Source: Agriotes lineatus
Taxonomy: Eukaryota > Arthropoda > Insecta > Coleoptera > Elateridae
NCBI GenBank assembly: GCA_940337035.1
Contig: OW679203.1
Location: 72,803,061-72,867,060, forward strand
Direction: 5' to 3'
Length of the DNA stretch: 64,000 nucleotides
Positions 43,251-53,600 of the stretch are shown one piece after another (the stretch's first letter is position 1; the number at the start of each line of letters is the position of its first letter). The position numbers were made by a program, and so were the translations under genes. The notes below the pieces were generated by a model. The model was not told the origin of the DNA. It did not search any database and worked only from the letters and a program-made list of their open reading frames with translations.

Positions 43251-43743
43251 CATTGCATGCACCGGCGTTGTTTATCGTCGCCGCCATTTAACCGTTCTAC
43301 TTTATTAGTTACAGCTATTACTACCGAAAACCGCCAATAGAGCCAGAAAAATCAATATAGTAGTTCCAGCGATCCCCGCTCTAACCAGAGTCCCGCCGAT
43401 GTTGGATGGTCGCCTAACCTGGTAGGCATTCGAGGAGTTTGCAGCATCCAAAGGAGATTCTCTATTTTTGTATCGAATCTACTCAATTTGTATAATTAGT
43501 TCTTATTTTAAGAATTTTTAATTTGCACATAGAAATACTAATAGATGTATGTTTGTTTATGCAGTTCTTATGCTGCCTTCGCTCTAATAATTAATGGAAG
43601 GCTTGGCTTCTGATCCTACCCATGAGAGGCATGTAACTGAGGAATGTAATAATTTGGCTAAATTATAACCTGACCAGAGCGAAAGTTTACAAAATCAGAA
43701 ATATTACAAATCCAAAAGTTTAAAACACAAACCCTAATAATTC

Positions 43744-44660
43744 GTGAAGTTTTTTTGGAATTCGTCCCAATTTATGTTCAGACAGAAATATTTTGTCATT
43801 TTGTTGCGATGCCATAAGCTAGGACTAGATATCTCTAAATGTGTTGGAGCAGGGTATGATGGAGCAGCCAATATGTCTGGCCAGATGAACGGCTTTCAAT
43901 CTAGGAGCAGACATCAGTATTCGAATGTTAAATATTTTTATTGTGCATTGTCAAACACCATGTCAATTTCTACAGTCGGATACTGTCTCGGCGTTGTCAG
44001 ACGACTCGTGCCAACTCAGGCTACTTCTTTTGAATAGTACTACATAGCGACTACCTTCATTTTTTATGGCGAGTTCAAGTTTTTCCTAGATATTCTTTTC
44101 AAATGAAGATATTCTACCAAACTTTCACATGTTTATTCCAGGCTTTGCTTTTATTAATAAAGCAAGCAGGTCTATCTAAATATCGTCTGCAGTTTGACTA
44201 TGAGCTGTGGCATGAAAGAGCTTTCACTATTGAGACTGAGGTCCTACATGTGTTGAATTATTTCAATGCAACCTGCAATCATACAATAAAGTATCTCTTT
44301 ACTGTCTTGGCTGTATTGCCAGTAACAACTGCCAGGGTTCAGGGTCCCCAATTGAAACGTTGGCACGTCATGGTTTTGTTGCTGTTCGATATCCCTTTCA
44401 ATTTGGGTCGTCTGCGAGCCGGTTTAGATCTTCAGGCCCGTTTTTCTTGCAGCCATAACTAACCTATTTTCCTCGTAGTGAAATGCGATTGTAGGCATTG
44501 CATTCTCTTGTTAAGGAGCTGTGTTTATCCAGCTATCTGCATTTTGGTGCAGCCTTGATACCGTTTCCAGTGCAGCGAGATGTTATCTGAGACCTGCTGC
44601 TTTTGCCTCTCAGAGATCCCTGGGATGCAGAAGTTTATAAAAGGTTTAATAAAATTATTT
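43744..44660 (+). pseudogene. hAT-group transposase remnant (ZMYM1/THAP-like type)
   Basis: The plus strand reads LDISKCVGAGYDGAANMSGQ at 43820-43890, the classic hAT motif around the second catalytic Asp (GQGYDGAANMSG). It is followed by SNVKYFYCALSNTMS, where family members have HCxxHxLNL. Further on, FTVLAVLPVTTARVQ at 44300-44345 matches the C-terminal LPVTTATAERSFS block, but the alignment ends there. Stops and frame changes separate the pieces and most of the RNase H fold is missing. The insertion lies inside intron 2 of protease unit 2. Confidence 0.7.
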
Positions 44661-45214
44661 ATGTGCAATAAAATATATTGTATTAAATGATTTTTTTATT
44701 TGAGAATTTTAGCTTTACTACGATTTGGGTATATTTAAACATCCTTTTGAGGTTTATCACTTTGATCGTTATGTGCTTTATCGAATTGTTAAGCTAGTAA
44801 ACGATTTTCTGTTTTTGGTTAAAATGACGACGATGGCATTGAGCGAAGGCTATGAATTTGCTTCGTTATCGCAAGGCTTTTAAGTAATGGTGGTGTCCGT
44901 TGGTTATGTAACAGGATCTAGTTTTTCTAGATTGCTTGAGGACTCTGTTGTCTTTCTTCTATTGAAAATGCAGCACTTGGCATTTGCGTTTATTTTTATT
45001 TAAGCTTAGTTTCTGCTTAATTAAATCTTTGGCGTTTGATTTACTTCTGGTATTTTTTATTACAACTCCTCATTTTTTTTTCTGAGTTTAGGCACTTTTA
45101 AGCTGAGGCCGTACACATGAAGTGACGTCGACTAATTTTGTTGTTGTCGTGGTTGACGACTGGCACTCTTTTGTATTTTCCCTCATTTTATTTCATTTAA
45201 GGATAATTACATTT

Positions 45215-45432
45215 ATATAACAGTAATTAGATAGAATGGACAAAAACAGTATGCACTGCTTGAATAAGAAAGAGATAAACATGGAAGCAAATATTTGAGT
45301 AGGCTTGACGCTCAGTTTAAATATGACGTATGATTAATCAAATATTCTTACTAAAATAACTTTTCGGTCTGGCTATCTTTCCCTTACTCAAGCATTCTGC
45401 ATTTCGTTCATTCTATCTCATTGCTGTTATAT
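45215..45432. mobile_element. Small inverted-repeat element
   Basis: The left arm TATAACAGTAATTAGATAGA and the right arm, read in reverse, TATAACAGCAATGAGATAGA pair over about 90 bases with a short loop. The element is non-coding and MITE-like. Confidence 0.65.
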
Positions 45433-45748
45433 GTAGTTATGGCCTCATTGGTACTTTATAAAATATTCAAAGCCTCCTCCCTATCCGCCGTTTGCAGTTG
45501 CCGCCGCTCTACAAATTCTAGTGATAAACCCCTACAAATAGAGAAAGAACTACAACTTAGAAATGTAAATCGTTTGCGATGAAACTACTAAAAACGATAT
45601 GCTAAAATGTTGATATTGAATTGAAGGCATTGCCTGCAAAATGAGACAAGATATAAATAAACAAGATCCACTCAAGATAGAAATGCTCGGAAGAAGTGAG
45701 ATCAAAGGCAAGCTATACACTGATAAGGCAAGGTTTTACTAAAATATA

Positions 45749-46355
45749 TCGAGAGATCCAAAAAAAAAACTGTTCCTCAGCAGGCTGTGGAATGAAAACT
45801 CACGTCTTTACTTGTGTCGGATAATAATTAGTTGTCAATTTCTCTACGAATCTGGCAGATTGTTAAAAGATTTCTGCTCCTAAAAATGACGTTTCATTTT
45901 TATTTAACTAGTGAGTCACCCGAGTTACGCTTCGGTTCGCAAATTTAGAAGAGATATATTAATATAAATTTAAAAAAAGATGCACCGGCCGGGAATCGAA
46001 CCCGGGCCGCCCGCGTGACAGGCGAACATTCTACCACTGAGCTACGGAACTTTGTTAAACTTCGCGCTGCTGTAGTGGTATATAATGAATCAGCTGAGCT
46101 AGACTGAGTTTTGCTAATTTGCCAATTTAATTAAAACCTTTTTTGAAAATAAAAACCGGCCTACGATCTAAGTCTAACAATTAGCAACATTTTAAGACAT
46201 CATGCAACTTAATCGGTTCAGTATCGTCGGAGGAGCTAGCGAACCAAGATACAAAGAGATCAACGATTTTATGTAGTGGATTCCAGCTGACACAAGTAAA
46301 GACGTGACTTTTCATTCCACAGCCTGTTGAGGAACAGTTTTTTTATATCTCTCGA
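45749..46355. mobile_element. TA-flanked MITE carrying a tRNA-like sequence, about 607 bp
   Basis: The arms of about 70 bases (45749-45820 and 46287-46355) pair well: both read TCGAGAGAT, an A-run, ACTGTTCCTCA, CAGGCTGTGGAATGAAAA and CACGTCTTTACTTGTGTC. TA flanks both sides (45747-45748 and 46356-46357). The interior holds the tRNA-like sequence at 45981-46050. There is no coding frame. It sits in intron 2 of protease unit 2. Confidence 0.85.
45981..46050 (-). tRNA. tRNA-Gly-like pseudogene with Asp-type anticodon (GTC)
   Basis: The minus strand has the tRNA-Gly(GCC) layout: D arm CTCAGTGGTAGAAT, anticodon stem and loop CGCCTGTCACGCGGGCG, T arm CCCGGGTTCGATTCCCGG and discriminator A. The anticodon reads GTC instead of GCC. 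The 5' acceptor strand (GTTCCGT) does not pair with the 3' strand CCGGTGC, and the gene is one base short, so it should not fold as a functional tRNA. A and B boxes remain good, so RNA polymerase III could still start here. Confidence 0.75.
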
Positions 46356-47671
46356 TACTATAGATCAAAATCTGCATTGGGACTATCTAAAATACAATCA
46401 AATTACAAATATAGCAAGCAATTCATAAACGGATTTTGCCAAAAGTTAGCTGATACATATTACTCCTGTCAGATAAGATGCAATCAGTATTATTATGACT
46501 AAATAAAATACGAGATCTGCCACCAGTACTGGACATACGAAAAGCATACTATGAATAATTATTATTTAAAAATGATCGAATGCCCATCTCGCCGGATTTG
46601 ATAAACTACTAAATAAAATACAGTTAGCTTGGATATAAAGCAACTCAAGTGTAACCTAAATATTGCATAATAAAGCGTTTTTTTTTATAATAATGTAACA
46701 AAACTTCCAAACAGCAACAGATTCTCCATGGTACAAAATAGGATCAGATATTTTCTACTTAAAAAAGTTGTTCTAACTAGCAGCATAGCTATCAAAAGCG
46801 ATGGTTTACAACATACTTGTACAACATTTCAGACGTCTCATGAGCAGAAAATGGAAGAAATACTCTTAGCAAAAACTTTAGAAGTTTGAAAAAATACCAT
46901 ACTATGTATGAAAAACACGAATGCACAATAGTTTTCGATACAAGCTTGATTGGCTTGCTGGTCTGTGACCCAAAGCCAAGTAACGATAGGTGATTACATC
47001 GGTTTAATGCATAACAATTCTACTGCCTATTAATTATTCTCTATTGCAGAAATATGTGGAAAATAGCTTCCTCTACATTATTCTGATGATTTGTACTCAC
47101 TCATCAGTTCAATGGGCAGCAGTTGGAAGTTTAGTTTCAGAAATTATCAAAGCCCCACAAATATAGATAATATTCCAAGGAAGCTCGGTAAGGATAATCT
47201 TCAATCTGTGTCTGGTTATCTTCTGGATTTTTTTTGCTGAATTCTCGAGGACGAATTTTAGGGCTAACACCTATTGAAGCAATTTAAAATATAAAATTTG
47301 TCTTGATTTCATGACTCAAATATGATGGAAGTAATGTAAAAATTTACAGGTAGCAGTGGCGATTAGTGCATCTGTAAATGAAAGACGGAAGATCTTGATG
47401 TTTCTGCAGTTTCTGTGTCAAAAGCGTTTTGAGGGCATTAACTTATATTTATCATAAGTTTGGAACAGACAATCTACTCAGAAACGCTTACTTCAGAATG
47501 AACGGTAAACACTGTAAAGCAGAGAGCGACACACTTTTACAAGGAATAAGCTTGTGAAGAAGACCAAAACATAATTTGGTTTATCTTCCCAACTTCACTA
47601 TGATAAGAATGAACTACTCTTTGTTTGAGCCAAACTAAAGTTTTTTTATTAATTTCAAACTATCGTGACTA

Positions 47672-47916
47672 GGGGACCTCGATAGGCGAGTGCGGCGATC
47701 GCTTGCAGTCGAGGCCACAGGGGTTTTTCGGGAGTCTGTGGCCGATGGTTCGAATCCGGACCTCGGCAGTTGTCAGCTCCAGGAAACCCCTTACCATAGG
47801 TTAGGTTAAGGATAGTTTAAGGTAGTTTTAAGGTAGTGGTAGTACACTAGTACGCACAATGGGCCCGGAAAAGTGGCCTAAGTGCTGTAAGACGTATACA
47901 ATCCACAATCCAATCC
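47672..47916 (+). mobile_element. tRNA-derived SINE, family 2, 245 bp, with 13-bp target duplication
   Basis: ACTATCGTGACTA occurs at 47659-47671 and 47917-47929. The insert begins GGGGACCTCGATAGGCGAG and carries a B-box GGTTCGAATCCGG, and its end contains repeated ATCCACAATCCA-like words. The paralogous flanks at about 16612 and 61797 have the uninterrupted site, which confirms both borders. Confidence 0.9.
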
Positions 47917-48189
47917 ACTATCGTGACTACATGGGTATATTCGAGGGCCGACAAGCTACAATGGACACGGCATGGGTTTTTTTACAAAAGCTGTAGAAAA
48001 GCTAACTTAATCAGTTAAAGCCACACATCGGGTGCCATACTTCATTGTAGTATGAAAAAAGCTAATTTCAGCAGTTACAAGCCTCACGCTAGGCTGACAA
48101 ATTAATATGTTGTGGGAACTGAAAGTTGAAAATTAATTTGAAAATGGTCATTATTTGTGTAAACTCAGTTACACATTATCCCCCAACAA

Positions 48190-48745
48190 ATAACTATATT
48201 GTTCTAGCTCCACGTTGCGGCGCCTATTATGTTATATTTGACTATGTTATAATGGTGTTTATGTATGTAAATCGTTTTATGTTATAACATATTTTATTAT
48301 GCTTTAGCAATAGCTTCACTTTTTCCTATTTTGTTTATTCTTAATCAATTCTAATTTAATTAAATGAATTTTTCTATTCGGTACGCCCGTTTCGTTCAAT
48401 TATTAATTATCAATATTTAAAATAGTACTAGCTCCAGCAAAACACAAGTACTCTTAATACCAAAAAATGGGATCTTATTTTTCACTGACTTTAGTTATTT
48501 CAGCAATTTGATTTTTGTTTCAATTAATGCTTACTTAAAAAATCCAGTAACCAATCTATATCTGTCAATTTCACCAAAAATTATGAATGTGAAGATTAAT
48601 TACAAATATATATCTGTTACTTTGTCATTCATTAAACACCATAAAAAACGGCAATTTCTTTTTTATTATTTAACTTCACTATTGTTTTCTTTCAATTCTT
48701 TATATAAATACCTGCAACTGTCACATGTACAAGGAACACAATCAA
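48190..48745. other. AT-rich stretch, insertion relative to paralogous flanks
   Basis: Relative to 16206-18345 and 61376-64000, the flank of unit 2 is interrupted from about 48190 to 50250. This left part has no recognised gene. The open frame at 48508-49032 runs through the tandem-repeat arm of the foldback element and is not credible. Confidence 0.5.
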
Positions 48746-48754
48746 CTTCCTACC

Positions 48755-49357
48755 CGTCCCCGGCAAATTTCTCGAATGCAATTGCTCGAAATCAATTGCT
48801 CGAAATCAATTGCTCGAAATCAATTGCTCGAAAATCAAATTGCTCGAATGTAACTTTTCTCGAAATACAAGTTCCTCGAACCGCAATTTCTCTAAAATGT
48901 TTTGCTCGAATTTATTTGGTCTTAACATCTAGAAATTTATTTCGGCAAGAAGGAGCAGAGTTTGAACGAATTACGGATAGAACAATATATCAGCGGTCAA
49001 CAACACACCATAAGTCGAAGAATATATCATGATAGTGCATTATAATTATCGACATGACAGAAATATTTATGATTATGTCCGTGGAATAGTACATAACCTA
49101 TAATATTAAAAACATATAATATTTGGTTTTTATAATTTTTAACTTAATCGCATACCTATACCTATTTTTTATTAATAAAGGTTATAATTTGTAATTTGTG
49201 TTTTTTTATATTTGATATTAACTGATTCGAGTTAAGGCTATTTCACAACTTTATTTTTTCGAGCAACAGATAATCGAGAAATTGCTGTCACATTCGAGCA
49301 ATTGACTTTCGAGCAACTGATTTCGAGCAATTCCATTCGAGCAATTTACCTAGAACC
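48755..49357. mobile_element. Foldback (FB)-like element with tandem-repeat arms and 9-bp target duplication
   Basis: CTTCCTACC lies at 48746-48754 and again at 49358-49366. The arms consist of tandem TTGCTCGAAATCAA units (three exact units near 48783-48830, diverged units beyond) in inverted orientation at the other end (GAGCAATT and TTTCGAGCAACTG variants at 49258-49348). Inverted arms built from short tandem repeats plus a 9-bp target duplication are the defining traits of Drosophila FB elements. The core of about 330 bases is AT-rich and non-coding. Confidence 0.85.
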
Positions 49358-49366
49358 CTTCCTACC

Positions 49367-50249
49367 AGATTCCACAGCTTTGCGGCCGCCTACAGCAGTT
49401 TCAAACTTTTACACCGAACCCAGAATATGCAATCAAATACTATTAAACTGCAGAATCCTTTCAGTCAAAAGTCAAGACAGGACTCCAGTTACTTCCATCT
49501 GTATACTTGGTCAGATCCAACAACAGCAACTGCAACAGCTCTCCTCGACATCTAATTCGCAAGATGTTAACTCTTTCAGGAACTCGGTGTGGACTTCTCC
49601 CAGAATATACACCACCAGTCATTCATAAGACATAATGTAACCAATTCACAATATATGATGTACAATATCCCATTCCAATAATCATCCTTGTAGTCAATAT
49701 GTGTATAAGTTATTCTATTCCTACCAGATTCATTCTTCGTAGATTCTTCATATTCCTTCTTATTCTTTAAATTTCTTCTTTTTTCTTTCTTGTAGATTTT
49801 ATGTCATATAAACCCTTCTATATTCAAAAATAGATATCAAAATCTTGTTTAAAAGGGTTTATTTTTCCAAAATTTCCATTTTACAAATTAAATTACATGT
49901 TTTGAAAATAAATTTTATACTTAACTAAATATAATATTTTTCCATAGTAATAATCTGTATGCTTATTTTTACATTTTAATACTCTATATAATTTTATTCT
50001 TCTTAGTTTAATACTCGGTCTTTTAACTGACTTTTGACAAATAATAAGTATTTGGTATTACCCTCTTTCATTTTAATTCAAATAATCTTTACATCAAATC
50101 ATATTCTCTTCCTGTTTCTTTTCTAATTACATGTGTTAATAATTCTGATTGTATTTTAAAATACATAAATTCATTTTTGGTATTGTATGGAAATATTTTT
50201 AATCATTTTAATAATATGTACAATGTTAAACCCTCATACCAAAACCATT
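49367..50249. other. AT-rich stretch without recognised genes
   Basis: I see no gene in this stretch. The frame at 49302-49628 starts in the foldback arm and has no family resemblance that I can name. Confidence 0.5.
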
Positions 50250-50340
50250 ACAATATAGTAAAGCATTGTAAAAACTCAGTTAAAATAACGGTAGTCCAGC
50301 AATATTAATATCTCAGGGTTAACTCGATAAATAAAATAAT
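50250..50340. repeat. Fragment of the duplicated protease upstream flank
   Basis: The sequence around AAAGCATTGTAAAAACTCAG and ATATTAATATCTCAGGGTTAA matches 62080-62165 and 16870-16945. This shows that the flank of unit 2 once continued across the 48190-50250 insertion. Confidence 0.7.
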
Positions 50341-50593
50341 TCTCTTCCAAGATTTATTTATGTACAATCATCCTAAGTTTGTTTGAACTACTTCTTTAAT
50401 AAGTTAATTTACGCCAATATATAATAATTTAAGTCTATGTAAAAACAATTTTGCGAGGCAAAAGTTGAAAGCGCAAATACATTTTCTGTCAGCTGAGAAC
50501 AAAATCAATTGTTTACGTCTCTAGCTTTTGGCGCAATTCATATCATTTGCTTGCAAAATTATTGTGTATTAATTAAAAACCTTCACCGTGTAC

Positions 50594-50599
50594 TTTATT
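50594..50599 (-). terminator. Poly(A) signal AATAAA of the DUF1091-like gene
   Basis: AATAAA on the minus strand starts 28 bases after the TAG stop at 50627-50629, a suitable place for 3' end formation. Confidence 0.6.
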
Positions 50600-50626
50600 T
50601 TTAATATTGAAATCAGTAAGTTCTTC

Positions 50627-53600
50627 CTATTTGTACGCTCCCAAGATGGGCCAAACTACGCTTCCGTAACCAGCAAATAAAAATACTTCTATGTCATTGT
50701 GCAATCCCTGATATTCCAGCTTGTACTGGCCAGCAGGCATCAATGGAGGAAATTTAGTTTCGTCATTCATAAAATTACAGACATGGTAAATTCCCTGTAA
50801 AAAAAATACTAAACAGGTCTATTCACGAAAGAGGCAAACTTCAGCTTGCTATATTTTTTAATTTATAAAAAGCACATTTTTTTGTAAATGTTCCACGTTA
50901 CACTTACCTTTTTAATAGGACAGCCCGTAAAATTTCCACATTTCAGATACTTATCCGCTCCCAGCAGGTTATTATTCAGAACATCACAAGCATTTAACTG
51001 CACACGTAGTGGAAAATATCTGTATTCGTTACTCAAGAACTTATATACTTGTACTATCAACTGAAATTATGAAAAAGTAGGGTTAGTATCTAGGAAAGCT
51101 AAGCTCGTTATTTGCTTTAAACATAAGTGTTCTTAATAGGAACTGAAAAATTGAAAAATGTAAGCTATTCTGTAAATATACTAATGTTAACCTTGGAAAA
51201 ATTGACGCGTGCTGAGTCGAGGTAATTTGTTAAAAAAACATTTGAATTTTTGTTCACTTTGAAATGAACACTCACCCCCATGAGATGCCTTCTCGACAGT
51301 CTCACTTTGAATAAAGGTTTCATGGACACCGCGCGCCTATTGAATAAAGCCATAAGTTAAAAAATAGCAATGCTCGCGCTTCGTGCATTTGTACAGTTTG
51401 ATAATGAATTGCACATGTGTGTATACTAAAGTGCAGCATTGCAGCCACAATTCACATCTAGAGAACAGAGAGTAGGGTGTACCCCAACGACGATCCTGTT
51501 GCAACCACGGGGATGCCTAACATCCTGTGAGGACATTATCCGTTTTTACGACTTTAGTTCTAAGTTGTTGCATTTTCTCGTTTCTAAATTTAAAATCCGT
51601 CCTGTAAAGAAGCATTTCTAAACATCTGTTGGCACACAAGCATTTCTCGGAGGCAGTTTAAAGCTCGTTTGAGACACAAAATTACGCCGCTAAAGAGAGT
51701 GAGTTGTGTGAGCAAGAAAGAGAGGGATCGAACGTTTTTACCCCGTTTCCTCTGGCCGAGGCCAGACGTTGATAACATGTGGGTATCGTATGATAGTTTT
51801 GGGCGCGAAAATGCGCGTCCCCCACGTATACTGGGGTCACCTGGCTTGGAGCTTCGTGGATTCCAACGCAAGCTTAAAAAAAGGCAACAAGTGGTTTTTA
51901 GTGCGGTGTTTCGCCTCAGCGTAAGGCCTTTGGGCCTTCGCCGAGTTGCGCATTCTCAAGGTATCTTTTTTCGTGTTTGTGATCAGGCCGCGTTATGATC
52001 GCGAGTAAATGAACTAAGTAAATGAACTGCATGTGCGTCTTGACGGTCGGTCTTGGGGTTCGATAAGTGTCGTCTGTCGATGCCGTTGTTAGTCAAGAGA
52101 TCCTAGTACCGCGGAGATATCAGCTTCGAATAGCCCCTCGTTTGGTTGATTAATTATTTGGGAATCTCTGTTGAGACTAATTTGGCGTAATACAGTTCCA
52201 TTTATCATCTAGAATTTTTGCCATGTTGTTACGAACTTTGTGTGGGGATGTTAACGTCGCCCAGATCCCTTCGCCGACGGCACTCATGAACCGCTCCGTA
52301 GTTTCTTCAAGTGTCGTCGGCGCAGTTGCTTGGAAATGACCACCTACAGCTTCGTTGGACATCGAGTTGCAGCAACCTGGACTACTTAAGGTACCGCCTT
52401 TTTGTAATGGTTTTAGAGTACCTAGACTACAGTGAAATTAGTGATTTATTGAAATGTTGGTTGTTGTTGTCCATTTACAATTTACTTTTGAACTGTTGTA
52501 GCTGTTAGTACGCTGAATAAATTGAGCATTTACCGTCACTTTCAATATGTAGGTATACTTGGCCTAACGTTGTGGCGATTAAAGTATTTACCGCATTTGA
52601 GTAGTAGTGAAGGTTTAATTATGCTAGTATATTAAATTAATAAATAAGATAATAACAATTTAAATGTCTTCAAGTAAACATACCAAAATCTTTGCTTGAA
52701 GATCTATGTACATTCCGTTGAATAAAATATCTTGCAAAGGAGCACTTAACATCAAAATTGCAAGTAACACATTAACTTATAAGTAAACTATTAATCAAAC
52801 AAAATATCCTTGTCTGAGATGTAATGTCGACCCTAAATAATTCTATGTTCATCCATAAATACATTCTAGTTTAAATCGCGACCGGGTCACGTTCGAGTAT
52901 TATTTTATTTTATAATCTTTTAAAGTTGATGGCCACATAGATTTTTGGGCAGCATTATCTGGAAGACTGCTCTACGTCTACTCGAAATTTAGTGTGTATT
53001 CCGGTCAGATACCGTATAATACGACCAGAAGTGATATTTCAGGTTGATTGATTGATATTCAAATTATACAACCAAATCCGATTTATCTAGCTTCAGATAT
53101 TTAGCGGCGTGTACGTGGTTAACTCATATTAGATTCAAGATTAAACTTACAGAATCTGTCTGTTATACATACATTGTCTGATATTTAAATCTGTACGAAA
53201 TATACAGCTAATAGAGCTATTCTCAGTTATTCAGTGATTCATTTTCGATTACCAAACGGAACATGAGTTGCTTTGTCTTGTAGTGAATGTGGAAGGAATT
53301 CTCGCGGACCAAGGTGACGCTAGAGACGCGCTTTGCCGGTAATGACTATGTGTTAACCAATAGGACCCCGCGTTTACAGGGTGCGCTACTGTTACCTCAA
53401 AAACGAACCGCAACAAAAGATTCATGCAATCAGAAGCAGTGGTTTTGTGAGGAGGTGAAGAAATTTGAAGCTTTGAAACGGTAAAATACCAATCCTCGGT
53501 AAATGCCCACTTTGTATCATGTTTGACAAGCCTAACGACCTATGGTTGTAGAAAAATATTAAAGAATAATAGCAACAAGATTTTAAAAACGGTAGATTAT

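Larger units (their letters stand above)
40033..47393 (-). pseudogene. Chymotrypsin-like protease pseudogene, unit 2 (4 exons, 7.4 kb)
   Basis: Exon 1 (47348-47393) matches the paralogues, but its ATG is ATC. Exon 2 (47101-47270) reads KIRPREFSKKNPEDNQTQIE in place of the IVGG activation site; it keeps CGALI-like sequence and AAH, but the Cys after the catalytic His is a TGA stop. Exon 3 starts near 40617 (SIRANSSVVGNGGQVVKV, ICQHPEYNS), then has a stop and, after TIDNDVFVITLTSS, a frameshift. Exon 4 reads CQ|GNSGSPLVYDGLQVGVIS, then a stop for Trp, and ends HIESC at 40033. The intron between Q and G sits at the same place and phase as in the intact paralogue. Intron 2 has grown to 6.5 kb with hAT and MITE insertions. 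Confidence 0.85.

Noticed and set aside
45981..46050. Functional tRNA-Asp gene
   Set aside because: The body is tRNA-Gly-like, the acceptor stem does not pair, and it is inside a MITE, so it is called a pseudogene.
48763..48850. Short regularly spaced repeats that might suggest a CRISPR array
   Set aside because: The repeats are head-to-tail without unique spacers, mirrored at the other end of a transposon-like element, and the genome is eukaryotic.
48508..49032. 174-codon open frame
   Set aside because: It runs through the tandem-repeat arm of the foldback element; the ARNQLLEINCSKS-like text is just the repeat translated.
51165..51353. Possible first exon (MALFNRRAVSMKPLFKVRL..) of the DUF1091-like gene
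   Set aside because: It lacks a signal peptide and a family pattern, and it lies between two exons that already join in phase. Exon 59690-59767 fits better.
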